Made by a program: the position numbers and the translations under genes. Under the pieces are notes generated by a model, which saw nothing but the letters and a program-made list of their open reading frames with translations, did no database searches and had not been told where the DNA came from. A DNA stretch of 64,000 bases from positions 124,001 through 188,000 of the forward strand of contig NZ_LOCQ01000059.1 of assembly GCF_001677885.1 (NCBI RefSeq), written 5' to 3'. The DNA comes from Janthinobacterium psychrotolerans (GTDB lineage: Bacteria > Pseudomonadota > Gammaproteobacteria > Burkholderiales > Burkholderiaceae_D). Numbering within the stretch: the first letter of the stretch is position 1; every line of letters begins with the position of its first letter. Below, piece after piece: positions 1-8,221 of the stretch.

Positions 1-19
1 GGGATGAGTGGAACACTAT

Positions 20-46
20 AAAAAAAGGCGAACATGCGTTCGCCTT
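20..46 (-). terminator. rho-independent terminator
   Basis: GGCGAAC (27-33) pairs with GTTCGCC (38-44) around a 4-base loop. On the minus strand the stem is followed by a run of seven T residues, complement of the A-run at 20-26. It ends leftward transcription. Confidence 0.7.
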
Positions 47-93
47 GATTTCTTCGGCGGAATGGACGGGACACAAGCCCACTTCCCCTTTAC
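20..93 (-). ncRNA. candidate small transcript or leader RNA
   Basis: Reading leftward, a sigma70-like promoter (TTGCTA at 128-123, 17-bp spacer, TAGAAT at 105-100) is followed within about 50 bases by a strong terminator-like hairpin at 46-25. No open reading frame lies between. The transcript would start near 93 and be about 70 nt. It could instead be the attenuated leader of a gene beyond the left edge. The call rests only on promoter and terminator shape. Confidence 0.35.
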
Positions 94-99
94 TTCCTG

Positions 100-128
100 A
101 TTCTACAATGCCCATAGCGCTATAGCAA
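100..128 (-). promoter_or_regulatory. sigma70-like promoter of the candidate small transcript
   Basis: Minus-strand -35 TTGCTA (128-123) matches TTGACA at four of six positions, and -10 TAGAAT (105-100) matches TATAAT at five of six. The spacer is 17 bp. The region from 129 to 290 holds no gene I can support. Confidence 0.4.
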
Positions 129-290
129 GGGTAAATCAGGGCGCGCGCCGCGCCCGCCGGCGGCGTTCGCAGCCCGCGAATTAAACCTGCCGAAGCTTAA
201 GCATGATTTAAAACCAGACATGTTTGATAATCAAAACACCGGCTGCGAATGCCAGCGGCGATCAACAACATAATCGGGCATATAAAACAA

Positions 291-326
291 AAAACCCGCG
301 CTGCATATTCATGCAGCGCGGGTTTT
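291..326 (-). terminator. terminator downstream of the tRNA-Asp pair
   Basis: A perfect 12-bp stem (295-306 with 311-322) with a 4-base loop is flanked by AAAA on the left and TTTT on the right, so it works in both directions. It lies just 3-prime of the two minus-strand tRNA genes. Confidence 0.8.
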
Positions 327-333
327 CATATTC

Positions 334-410
334 TGGCGGAGCGGACGGGACTCGAACCCGCGACCCCCGACGTGACAGGCCGGTATTCTAACCAACTGAA
401 CTACCACTCC
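334..410 (-). tRNA. tRNA-Asp (GTC), copy 1
   Basis: The minus strand folds into a full 77-nt cloverleaf with encoded CCA. The acceptor stem is GGAGTGG with CCGCTCC, the anticodon loop CTGTCAC gives anticodon GTC, and the T loop is TTCGAGT. It sits 17 bp downstream of copy 2 in the same orientation and probably shares its transcript. It differs from copy 2 at only two bases, tRNA positions 26 (A) and 44 (G). Confidence 0.97.
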
Positions 411-427
411 TAAAGAGCGTATTTTTT

Positions 428-504
<77 letters not shown>

Positions 505-618
505 GAAAAATACACATTGCTGCTTGCATCTGTTAGCGGCCAGTTTCCCGTGCCGAAAATTGCGGCACCCGAAAGCGCCGCCAGATGTTTCCGGTGATTG
601 TCACCTCACCGAAGTCCG

Positions 619-891
619 TTAGTTTACAGCATCCTTCAAAGCTTTACCAGCTTTAAATTTTGGAACTTTTGCCGCTTCGATGGTGATCGCTTCCTTGGTA
701 CGTGGATTGCGGCCGGTGCGTTCCGCACGCTCGCTCACCGAGAAAGTGCCGAAACCAACGAGTGTCACGCTGTCGTTGTTTTTCAGGGTTTCCGTCACGC
801 CGCCGATAACAGCGTCGAGTGCGCGCGCAGCGGCGGCCTTGGAAATGTCAGCTGTTTCAGCAATGTGGTCGATCAATTCAGTCTTGTTCAC
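619..891 (-). CDS. hupB: HU family DNA-binding protein (HupB-like)
   Basis: A 90-residue nucleoid protein, the usual HU length. It starts [17 protein letters not shown], has the [18 protein letters not shown] arm and ends [10 protein letters not shown] dimers bend DNA non-specifically and compact the nucleoid. The GTG at 891 is chosen as start because GGGG (901-898) lies six bases upstream at proper Shine-Dalgarno spacing. The in-frame ATG at 897 and TTG at 903 have no room for a ribosome site and would add residues absent from HU. A strong promoter lies at 1012-983. The gene follows lon, a common betaproteobacterial order. Confidence 0.95.
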   Translation of the reverse strand: MNKTELIDHIAETADISKAAAARALDAVIGGVTETLKNNDSVTLVGFGTFSVSERAERTGRNPRTKEAITIEAAKVPKFKAGKALKDAVN

Positions 892-982
892 TAGCATCCC
901 CAATTACAAAGGTATAAAACGTTTACCGTCCTGTTGCGGCGCTTTTGGCGCTGCGGGTCCGGCGAAAAAAATGTGCAGCCGT

Positions 983-1012
983 ATTAAACAAGCCGTACTG
1001 TATATGTGTCAA
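983..1012 (-). promoter_or_regulatory. sigma70 promoter of hupB
   Basis: The minus strand shows a perfect TTGACA (1012-1007), an 18-bp spacer and TTTAAT (988-983). It lies about 90 bases upstream of the hupB start and downstream of the lon terminator, so hupB can be transcribed independently of lon. Confidence 0.7.
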
Positions 1013-1045
1013 GCGCTTTGGGGCCGCAATTCACGTTTGCATATG

Positions 1046-1072
1046 AAACAAGCGCCCTAAAAGCGCTTGTTT
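1046..1072 (-). terminator. terminator after lon
   Basis: A perfect 10-bp inverted repeat AAACAAGCGC (1046-1055) / GCGCTTGTTT (1063-1072) with a 7-base loop lies just downstream of the lon stop. The T-run is short, so strength is uncertain. Confidence 0.55.
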
Positions 1073-1093
1073 GGGTAAAACCGCGGTAAAACG

Positions 1094-3505
1094 TTAGTGT
1101 TTTACCACCTCGCCCGCGGCGTCCGGCTTGGCCGCCGCGGCGGCGACAGGCTCCACGGCCGGCACTTCCACCAGCGGTTCAGGCAGGCGTTCCAGCGCGA
1201 TTTCCAGCACTTTGTCGATCCAGCGCACCGGCACGATCTCGAGCTTGTTCTTGACATTGTCCGGAATCTCGGCAAGGTCCTTCACGTTCTGCTCGGGAAT
1301 CAGCACCGTCTTGATGCCGCCGCGATGGGCCGCCAGCAGCTTCTCTTTCAGGCCGCCGATCGGCAGCACTTCGCCGCGCAAGGTGATTTCGCCCGTCATC
1401 GCCACATCGGCGCGCACCGGGATGCCCGTAAATACCGACACCATCGCCACCGTCATGGCGGCGCCGGCGGACGGACCGTCCTTCGGCGTCGCGCCTTCCG
1501 GCACGTGGATATGGATGTCGCTCTTCTCGAACACATCCGGTTTGATGCCGAGGCGTGCGGAACGGCTGCGCACGACGGTACGGGCCGCTTCGATCGATTC
1601 CTTCATCACGTCGCCCAAGGTGCCGGTGCGGATCACGCCGCCCTTGCCCGGCATCGACACCGCTTCGATGGTCAAGAGATCGCCGCCCACTTCGGTCCAT
1701 GCCAGGCCGACGACCTGGCCTACCTGGTTTTCCTTCTCGGCCACGCCAAAGTCATAACGGCGCACACCAAGGAACTTGTCCAGGTTCTTCGAGTTGACGA
1801 TCACCTTCTTGTCCGACTTTTTCAGCAGCAGCATCTTGACCACCTTGCGGCAGATCTTCGACACTTCGCGTTCCAGCGAACGCACGCCGGCTTCGCGCGT
1901 GTAGTAGCGGATGATGTCACGCAGCGCCGATTCGGCCACCGAGATCTCTTCTTCCTTCAGGCCATTGTTCTTGATCTGTTTCGGCAGCAGGTAGCGCTGG
2001 GCAATGCTGGTTTTCTCGTCTTCCGTGTAACCGGACAGGCGGATCACCTCCATGCGGTCGAGCAAGGCTGGCGGAATATTGTACGAGTTCGACGTCGCCA
2101 CGAACATCACGTCCGACAGGTCGAAATCGACTTCGATGTAATGGTCGGAGAACGTGTGGTTCTGTTCCGGGTCCAGCACCTCGAGCAGGGCCGACGACGG
2201 ATCGCCACGGAAGTCGGCACCCATCTTGTCGATCTCGTCGAGCAGGAACAGCGGATTGCGCACGCCGACTTTCGACAGCGATTGCAGCACCTTGCCCGGC
2301 ATCGAACCGATGTAGGTACGGCGGTGGCCGCGGATCTCGGCTTCGTCGCGCACGCCGCCCAGGGCCATGCGCACGAACTTGCGGTTGGTGGCGCGGGCGA
2401 TCGACTGGCCCAGCGACGTCTTGCCGACACCAGGAGGACCGACGAAGCACAGGATAGGCGCTTTGAGCTTGTCGACGCGCTGTTGCACCGCGAGGTATTC
2501 CAGGATGCGTTCCTTGACCTTGTCCAGGCCATAGTGATCGCCCTCGAGCACCTTCTCGGCATTCGACAGGTCATTGTTGACCTTGGATTTTTTCTTCCAC
2601 GGCAAGTTGACCAGGGTGTCGATATAGTTGCGCACGACGGTGGCTTCGGCCGACATCGGCGACATCAGCTTGAGTTTTTTCAGCTCGTTGGTGGCTTTGT
2701 CGAGCGCTTCCTTCGGCATCTTGGCCGCAGCCACTTTCTTCTCGAGTTCGTCGAGGTCGGCGCCATCTTCGCCCTCGCCCAGTTCCTTCTGGATCGCCTT
2801 GACCTGTTCGTTCAGATAGTACTCGCGCTGCGATTTTTCCATCTGGCGCTTGACGCGGCCACGGATGCGTTTTTCCACTTGCAGGATGTCGAGCTCGCCT
2901 TCGAGCTGGCCCAGCAGGTGTTCGAGGCGCTTGGCCACGCTAAAAATTTCCAGGATGACTTGTTTTTGTTCAAGCTTGAGCGGCAAGTGCGCGGCGACCG
3001 TGTCGGCCAGGCGGCCGGCATCGTCGATGCCCGACAAGGAGGCCAGGATCTCCGGCGGGATCTTCTTGTTCAGTTTGACGTACTGGTCGAATTGCTGCAC
3101 GATCGCGCGGCGCATCGCTTCGACTTCCGACTCGTCGCCCGGCTCGGATTCGAGCGGCGTCAGGTCGGCGATGAAGTGCGTCGGGGCATCGCTGATGTGA
3201 TTGATGCGGGCACGCTGAGCGCCTTCGACCAGCACCTTGACGGTGCCATCGGGCAGCTTGAGCATTTGCAGGATATTGGCGACACAGCCAATTTCATAGA
3301 TGTCCGAAGGGGATGGTTCGTCCTTCGCAGCTGCTTTTTGAGCGGCAAGCATGATGCTCTTGCCCTGCTCCATCGCAGCTTCCAGCGCCTTGATCGACTT
3401 GGGACGGCCAACGAACAGCGGTATCACCATATGCGGGAAAACGACGACATCCCGCAACGGCAATAACGGCAGTTGAGTTTGCTCAGTTAATTTGGAAGTT
3501 GTCAT
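1094..3505 (-). CDS. lon: ATP-dependent protease Lon
   Basis: An 803-residue AAA+ serine protease, close to the usual ~785-805. It degrades misfolded and regulatory proteins in the cytoplasm. Visible are the N domain with LPLRDVVVFPHMVIPLFVG, Walker A GPPGVGKTS in the middle, and the C-terminal protease domain with DGPSAGAAM (catalytic Ser679) and GGLKEK (catalytic lysine at 720-722). The ATG at 3505 gives the family N-terminus and has AAGG seven bases upstream; an upstream in-frame extension to 3592 looks non-coding. It is the last gene of the clpP-clpX-lon block, probably with its own promoter because a terminator follows clpX. Confidence 0.97.
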   Translation of the reverse strand: MTTSKLTEQTQLPLLPLRDVVVFPHMVIPLFVGRPKSIKALEAAMEQGKSIMLAAQKAAAKDEPSPSDIYEIGCVANILQMLKLPDGTVKVLVEGAQRARINHISDAPTHFIADLTPLESEPGDESEVEAMRRAIVQQFDQYVKLNKKIPPEILASLSGIDDAGRLADTVAAHLPLKLEQKQVILEIFSVAKRLEHLLGQLEGELDILQVEKRIRGRVKRQMEKSQREYYLNEQVKAIQKELGEGEDGADLDELEKKVAAAKMPKEALDKATNELKKLKLMSPMSAEATVVRNYIDTLVNLPWKKKSKVNNDLSNAEKVLEGDHYGLDKVKERILEYLAVQQRVDKLKAPILCFVGPPGVGKTSLGQSIARATNRKFVRMALGGVRDEAEIRGHRRTYIGSMPGKVLQSLSKVGVRNPLFLLDEIDKMGADFRGDPSSALLEVLDPEQNHTFSDHYIEVDFDLSDVMFVATSNSYNIPPALLDRMEVIRLSGYTEDEKTSIAQRYLLPKQIKNNGLKEEEISVAESALRDIIRYYTREAGVRSLEREVSKICRKVVKMLLLKKSDKKVIVNSKNLDKFLGVRRYDFGVAEKENQVGQVVGLAWTEVGGDLLTIEAVSMPGKGGVIRTGTLGDVMKESIEAARTVVRSRSARLGIKPDVFEKSDIHIHVPEGATPKDGPSAGAAMTVAMVSVFTGIPVRADVAMTGEITLRGEVLPIGGLKEKLLAAHRGGIKTVLIPEQNVKDLAEIPDNVKNKLEIVPVRWIDKVLEIALERLPEPLVEVPAVEPVAAAAAKPDAAGEVVKH

Positions 3506-3656
3506 GGCGTACCTTATAGAAAGCGTGTTTACGATGTTGGCGCTCGCTGCCAAAACACAAGACCGGCGAGAATAAATAATTCTGTGAAACAAACTTTCTT
3601 TTGTTTATTTCGCAAAAACACACCCGCATGACTCTAATGATTACGGCATTCATAGT

Positions 3657-3696
3657 AAAAAAGCCACGCGCAGCAGGTCTGCCGCGAGTGGCTTTC
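3657..3696 (-). terminator. terminator after clpX
   Basis: A long hairpin pairs AAAGCCAC on one side with GTGGCTTT on the other, with further pairing inside. On the minus strand it is followed by a T-rich tail. It separates clpX from lon. Confidence 0.7.
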
Positions 3697-3785
3697 CGAT
3701 TGAAGCCTGCAATATTATTGATTTAAATTGTACTGCCATGCATTAAGGAATCAAAACCCTTTTTATGCATTTGTCTCGGCAGTAA

Positions 3786-5054
3786 TCAATTTTCTCCGGA
3801 GGCCTTGGCAGTCTCTTGGTAAATCAACAAAGGTTTGGCGCCACTGGTAATGGTGTTTTCGTCGATGACGACTTTCACCACGTTTTGCTGGCTCGGCAGT
3901 TCGTACATCACGTCCAGCAGCGCATGCTCGAGGATCGAGCGCAGGCCACGCGCACCGGTCTTGCGCGCCAGCGCCTTCTTGGCGATCGCATGCAGGGCGG
4001 CCGGACGAATCTCCAGTTCCGCGCCTTCCATGTCGAGCAGCTTCGAGTATTGCTTGATCAGCGCATTCTTCGGTTCGACCAGGATCTGGATCAGCGCCTC
4101 TTCCGTCAGTTCCGCCAGGGTGGCGATGACGGGCAGGCGACCCACCAGTTCCGGGATCAGGCCGAATTTGACCAGGTCTTCCGGTTCGGCTTCGAGCAGC
4201 AGTTCGCTGGCCGAGCGCTGCGACTTGCTCTTCACGCTGGCCGAGAAACCGATGCCGCTCTTGTCGGAACGGTTCGAGATGACTTTCGACAAGCCGTCAA
4301 ACGCGCCGCCGCAGATGAACATGATGTTGGTCGTGTCGATCTGCACGAAATCCTGGTTGGGATGCTTGCGTCCGCCTTGTGGCGGCACCGACGCCATCGT
4401 GCCTTCGATCAATTTCAACAGCGCTTGCTGCACACCCTCGCCCGACACGTCACGCGTGATGGACGGGTTGTCGGACTTGCGCGAAATCTTGTCGATCTCA
4501 TCGATGTAGACGATGCCGCGCTGGGCTTTTTCGACATCATAGTTGCAACTTTGCAGCAGCTTCTGGATGATGTTTTCCACGTCTTCACCGACATAACCGG
4601 CTTCGGTCAGGGTGGTCGCGTCGGCGATCACGAACGGCACGTTGAGCATGCGCGCCAGGGTCTGGGCCAGCAGCGTCTTGCCCGAGCCGGTAGGACCGAC
4701 CAGCAAGATGTTGCTCTTGGCCAGTTCAATGTCGTCTTTCTTGCCGAGGTGCTTGAGGCGCTTGTAATGGTTGTACACCGCCACCGACAGGATGCGCTTG
4801 GCAGTCTGCTGGCCGATCACGTACTGATCGAGCATGGCGGCGATTTCTTGCGGAGTCGGCAGGTCGGACTTGGCGCCGGTCACCGTCTCGATGCTCGACG
4901 TTTCATCACGGATGATGTCGTTGCACAAGTCGATGCACTCGTCGCAAATGAAGACGGACGGGCCGGCGATGAGTTTCTTCACCTCGTGCTGGCTTTTGCC
5001 GCAGAACGAGCAATACAATAATTTTTCGCCGCTAGAGGATTTTTTGTCTGACAT
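3786..5054 (-). CDS. clpX: ATP-dependent Clp protease ATP-binding subunit ClpX
   Basis: A 422-residue AAA+ unfoldase (E. coli 424). It unfolds tagged substrates and feeds them to ClpP. The N-terminal zinc-binding domain shows CSFCG and CDEC (residues ~15-40). Then come Walker A GPTGSGKT, pore loop GYVGED, Walker [10 protein letters not shown] and the IGF-type ClpP-docking loop (GIGFSASV). The ATG at 5054 ([18 protein letters not shown]) is the conserved start, though no strong Shine-Dalgarno precedes it. It lies downstream of clpP with a hairpin between, so coupling to clpP may be partial. Confidence 0.97.
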   Translation of the reverse strand: MSDKKSSSGEKLLYCSFCGKSQHEVKKLIAGPSVFICDECIDLCNDIIRDETSSIETVTGAKSDLPTPQEIAAMLDQYVIGQQTAKRILSVAVYNHYKRLKHLGKKDDIELAKSNILLVGPTGSGKTLLAQTLARMLNVPFVIADATTLTEAGYVGEDVENIIQKLLQSCNYDVEKAQRGIVYIDEIDKISRKSDNPSITRDVSGEGVQQALLKLIEGTMASVPPQGGRKHPNQDFVQIDTTNIMFICGGAFDGLSKVISNRSDKSGIGFSASVKSKSQRSASELLLEAEPEDLVKFGLIPELVGRLPVIATLAELTEEALIQILVEPKNALIKQYSKLLDMEGAELEIRPAALHAIAKKALARKTGARGLRSILEHALLDVMYELPSQQNVVKVVIDENTITSGAKPLLIYQETAKASGEN

Positions 5055-5192
5055 AAGGCATTTTGGTTGGAACTGCATTAACAATATTGCAAAATCGCTG
5101 GCCGGAACAGCGGTGCCGAAGCCGTGAGGCTGGCACCCATGGCGCAAGTCGGATAAGCATGCACAAGCGCCATGCTACCCGAAATAAAAGCG

Positions 5193-5224
5193 AAACGCCC
5201 GAACGTTTGAGCGCCCGGGCGTTT
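5193..5224 (-). terminator. terminator or attenuator between clpP and clpX
   Basis: A perfect 9-bp stem, AAACGCCCG (5193-5201) with CGGGCGTTT (5216-5224), lies 33 bp past the clpP stop. On the minus strand a CGCTTTTATT tail follows. It may limit read-through from clpP into clpX. Confidence 0.6.
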
Positions 5225-5257
5225 ACTGACGTACTTAGCAATACCGGTAGGGGCACA

Positions 5258-5884
5258 TCAAGCGCGGCTGGTCAACACTTTGTCGATCAGGCCATACTCG
5301 ACAGCCTCGTCGGCGGACATGAAACGGTCGCGGTCGGTATCCCGTGCGATCTGTTCGATCGACTGGCCGGTGCGCTCGGCCATGATGCCGTTCAGACGTG
5401 TCCGCAGGTACAGGATTTCTTTTGCCTGGATCTCGATATCGGACGCCATGCCTTGCGAACCACCGGACGGCTGGTGAATCATGATGCGCGAGTTCGGCAG
5501 CGAAAAACGCTTGCCCTTGGCGCCGGCGGCCAGCAGGAAGGCGCCCATGGACGCGGCCATGCCGGTACACAGGGTCGACACGTCCGGCTTGATGAACTGC
5601 ATCGTGTCGTAGATGGCCATGCCGGCCGAAACCGAACCACCTGGCGAGTTGATGTAGAGCGAAATTTCCTTTTCAGGATTTTCGCTTTCCAGGAACAGCA
5701 GCTGGGCCACCACCAGGTTGGCCATCTGGTCATTGACCGGGCCGACCATGAAAATCAAGCGTTCCTTGAGCAGGCGCGAGTAAATATCATACGAGCGCTC
5801 GCCGCGGCCGCTCTGTTCCACCACCATCGGCACCAGGCCGAGCATTTCAGTGTCCAGCGCTGGATTACGGTACATACCTGTCAT
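5258..5884 (-). CDS. clpP: ATP-dependent Clp protease proteolytic subunit ClpP
   Basis: A 208-residue serine peptidase that forms the tetradecameric chamber served by ClpX. Visible are [31 protein letters not shown], the catalytic serine in [11 protein letters not shown], the histidine in IMIHQPSGG and a C-terminal [11 protein letters not shown]. The start could be the ATG at 5884, with AAGGA almost touching it, or the ATG at 5875, where the same AAGGA has about ten bases of spacing. The longer reading is given. It sits between tig and clpX, the standard proteobacterial order. Confidence 0.96.
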   Translation of the reverse strand: MTGMYRNPALDTEMLGLVPMVVEQSGRGERSYDIYSRLLKERLIFMVGPVNDQMANLVVAQLLFLESENPEKEISLYINSPGGSVSAGMAIYDTMQFIKPDVSTLCTGMAASMGAFLLAAGAKGKRFSLPNSRIMIHQPSGGSQGMASDIEIQAKEILYLRTRLNGIMAERTGQSIEQIARDTDRDRFMSADEAVEYGLIDKVLTSRA

Positions 5885-5960
5885 TTCATTTCCTTGTGAA
5901 GCAGTTAGAGGGCACCGCCCAGGCCTTGCGACCGAGGGCGGCATCCGGATGCCAACTGGT

Positions 5961-7301
5961 TTACGCTTGTGCGTTGCTTCCCATCAGTTCATCGAAAGCG
6001 ACTGCTTTCGAGGTCACTTTCGACAGGCCCAACACGTAAGTGACGACGTTTTCTTCCAATACAAGGGCTTCGATCTCGCCCAGGCGACGACGGTCGCTGT
6101 AGTAGTACTTCAGCACTTCGCGCGGGTCTTCGTAGCTTTGGGCGAAATCTTCGATTTGCGCTTTGACTTGCTCAGGTGTCGCTTGCAGCTTGTTGTCGCC
6201 GACCAGTTGCGACAGGATCAGGCCCAGGCGTACGCGACGCTCGGCTTTTTCCGCGAACAGTTCAGGTGGGAAAGGCACGTCCTTGACGTTCATGCCGCGC
6301 TGCGCCATGTCCTGGCGGGTCATTTCAGCCAGGCGGTCCGAATCCTGGGTGATCAGCGTTTTTGGCACGTCCAGCTCGGCAACCTTGACCAGCGCGTCCA
6401 TGACGGCTTCCTTGTTGCGTGCTTTCACGCGGCCAGCGACTTCGCGCTGCAGGTTGACTTTGATGTCTTCGCGCATTTTGGCCAGGTCGCCATCGGCAAC
6501 GCCCAGCGACTTGGCGAATTCGGCATCGACTTCCGGCAGGTGCGCCCATTCCAGCTTTTGCAGGGTGATGGTGAACGATGCCGTTTTGCCGGCCACGTCC
6601 TTGCCATGGTAGTCCTCAGGGAAGGACAACGGGAACGTCTTGGACTCGCCCACTTTCAGGCCCAGGGTCGCGGCTTCGAATTCTGGCAGCATGCGGCCTT
6701 CGCCCAGCACGAAAGCGTAGCCATCAGCTTTGCCGCCCGGGAACTCGACGCCGTCGATCGAACCGACGAAATCAACGGTCACGCGGTCGCCGTCAGCGGC
6801 AACTGGCTCGCCGCCGTCACCGTGTTCGCCAGCTTCGCCCTTGGTGTGAAAGTGCACGCGCTGCTTGCGCAGGATGTCGATGGTCTTGTCGATTTCGGCT
6901 TCCGACACTTCGGCTTGCACGGTTTCGATTTCAACGGCAGCCAGGTCACCGATGGTCACTTCCGGATACACTTCGAACGTGGCGTCGAATGCCAGCTGGC
7001 CTTCGGCTGCTTCTTCTTTCGGCACGATGTTCGGGAAACCGGCCACGCGCAGATTGTTTTCGTTGGCGGCGTCGTTGAACGCGCGGCCGACTTTGTCATT
7101 CAGCACTTCGGATTCGATTTGATAACCGTATTGTGCTGCGACCATTTTCAACGGCACTTTACCCGGACGGAAGCCCGGTGCCTTGGCCGTACGGGCTTGC
7201 ACTTTCAGGCGCTTCTCGACTTCCGTGCGGACGTCCGTCAGCGGGAAGGAGATGGTGATACGACGTTCGAGTTTGCCCAAGGTTTCGACTGCAGTTGCCA
7301 T
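5961..7301 (-). CDS. tig: trigger factor (ribosome-associated chaperone)
   Basis: A 446-residue peptidyl-prolyl isomerase and chaperone (E. coli 432) that binds nascent chains at the ribosome exit. The N-terminal ribosome-binding loop shows GFRPGKVP. An FKBP-type domain with VDFVGSIDG and [17 protein letters not shown] follows, then a helical C-terminal arm. The start at 7301 gives the conserved [14 protein letters not shown]-terminus; no clear ribosome site precedes it. It is the first gene of the tig-clpP-clpX-lon set, with an unusually long upstream non-coding region. Confidence 0.96.
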   Translation of the reverse strand: MATAVETLGKLERRITISFPLTDVRTEVEKRLKVQARTAKAPGFRPGKVPLKMVAAQYGYQIESEVLNDKVGRAFNDAANENNLRVAGFPNIVPKEEAAEGQLAFDATFEVYPEVTIGDLAAVEIETVQAEVSEAEIDKTIDILRKQRVHFHTKGEAGEHGDGGEPVAADGDRVTVDFVGSIDGVEFPGGKADGYAFVLGEGRMLPEFEAATLGLKVGESKTFPLSFPEDYHGKDVAGKTASFTITLQKLEWAHLPEVDAEFAKSLGVADGDLAKMREDIKVNLQREVAGRVKARNKEAVMDALVKVAELDVPKTLITQDSDRLAEMTRQDMAQRGMNVKDVPFPPELFAEKAERRVRLGLILSQLVGDNKLQATPEQVKAQIEDFAQSYEDPREVLKYYYSDRRRLGEIEALVLEENVVTYVLGLSKVTSKAVAFDELMGSNAQA

Positions 7302-7573
7302 GTAAAAAATCGTCCAAAAAATAAACACTGTTGGTGCGAGAAAAGAAGACCCGACCCCTTGCGCCATTACTGGCGGCAAGACATGGGTCCAGCTTCACTC
7401 GCTCGCATATTCATCTGCCACAGCGGCAACACAGGGTAGTGGACCCGGTCTGCCCGGTGATATTCACCAGGCACCAGACAATCCGCTGTCTTCGACACTG
7501 CGGCAGGGCTCCGACTGTCCGGCACTGCTTCGGGTTCAATCGCAGGGCCGGGCTTCATTCGGTAAAGCGTGGC

Positions 7574-7582
7574 ATTATAACA
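7574..7582 (-). promoter_or_regulatory. extended -10 promoter candidate for tig
   Basis: The minus strand reads TGTTATAAT: a perfect TATAAT (7579-7574) with the TGn extension. No recognisable -35 lies 16-18 bp upstream, as expected for extended -10 promoters. Confidence 0.4.
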
Positions 7583-7955
7583 AAGGACTTTGGAAAAGTG
7601 GCTGGCTTTGCGGCGCGGCCACAGAGGATGCGCGGCGCTGGCGATCACTCGCCACAAGCCGGCCGTTCCCTGTCTTTACTTCAGCTGTCAGTCTGCTTCA
7701 TTTCGCCTGAAAACGGGCCTTCCAGCCCGCTTCGTCTATTAGTATATGCCATCTGCCGCCGCGTCCCAAACAAAGAAATGGGGCGGGAGCGAAGTTTTCA
7801 TGCGAAAAACGATTGATTTGCCTCAATTTGGCCATTTTTCATGCAAAACAGTGCGACAGCACCTTGCAGCAACACGATAGGCATGCACGGGCAGATGGGG
7901 AACGAACGAATAAAGGATGGCGCGCGGCGCATGCCTTGAAATGACCACTGTGCAC

Positions 7956-7977
7956 TTCCGGGTTGAGCAACCCGGAA
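7956..7977. repeat. 9-bp perfect hairpin abutting the tRNA-Leu 3-prime end
   Basis: TTCCGGGTT (7956-7964) pairs perfectly with AACCCGGAA (7969-7977) around GAGC. It touches the encoded CCA of tRNA-Leu. No T-run follows on the minus strand, so it may be a processing signal or a weak terminator. Confidence 0.55.
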
Positions 7978-8060
7978 TGGTGCGGATGGGGAGACTCGAA
8001 CTCCCAAGCCGAAGCACTGGCTTCTAAGACCAGCGTGTCTACCAATTCCACCACATCCGC
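7978..8060 (-). tRNA. tRNA-Leu (TAG)
   Basis: The minus strand forms a class II cloverleaf of 83 nt with encoded CCA. The acceptor stem is GCGGATG with CATCCGC, the anticodon loop CTTAGAA gives anticodon TAG, the variable arm is short, and the T loop is TTCGAGT. It stands alone. Confidence 0.95.
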
Positions 8061-8154
8061 ATACTTGCACCGCCAAGCCAGGCGCTCCTGATTCTAACAA
8101 CTCGGGAGCATTCTGGCTACCTCGCTCTTGCGCGCCATCAGAGGCGGCCAAAGC

Positions 8155-8200
8155 AAAGGCGGCATTCTACTGGATTTCCCAGAGGAATGCCGCCTTTTTT
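8155..8200. terminator. bidirectional terminator downstream of the RND permease
   Basis: A 13-bp stem, AAAGGCGGCATTC (8155-8167) with GAATGCCGCCTTT (8185-8197), carries a T6 run on the right and T-rich sequence on the minus strand. It follows the permease stop at 8222 and separates it from tRNA-Leu. Confidence 0.7.
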
Positions 8201-8221
8201 ACGGCACGGCGCCCTGCGGCG

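Larger units (their letters stand above)
7302..7977. other. 676-bp non-coding region upstream of tig
   Basis: No coding frame here has family-like sequence. It contains an extended -10 promoter candidate for tig (minus, 7582-7574) and, at its right end, a hairpin beside tRNA-Leu (7956-7977). The left half would be a leader of about 265 nt for tig. I see nothing else I can support. Confidence 0.5.

Noticed and set aside
619-903. HU start at TTG 903 or ATG 897
   Set aside because: The ribosome site GGGG overlaps or abuts these starts; GTG 891 gives the standard 90-residue HU.
1097-3466. A 789-codon open frame antisense to lon
   Set aside because: It mirrors lon codon structure in GC-rich DNA; composition is His/Arg/Gln-rich with no family sequence. 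Lon on the other strand is certain.
3506-3656. Heat-shock (sigma32) promoter for lon
   Set aside because: I looked for CTTGAA and CCCCAT-type boxes on the minus strand and found no convincing pair.
7367-7657. A 96-codon minus-strand frame upstream of tig
   Set aside because: Biased composition, no ribosome site, and it overlaps the candidate tig promoter and leader.
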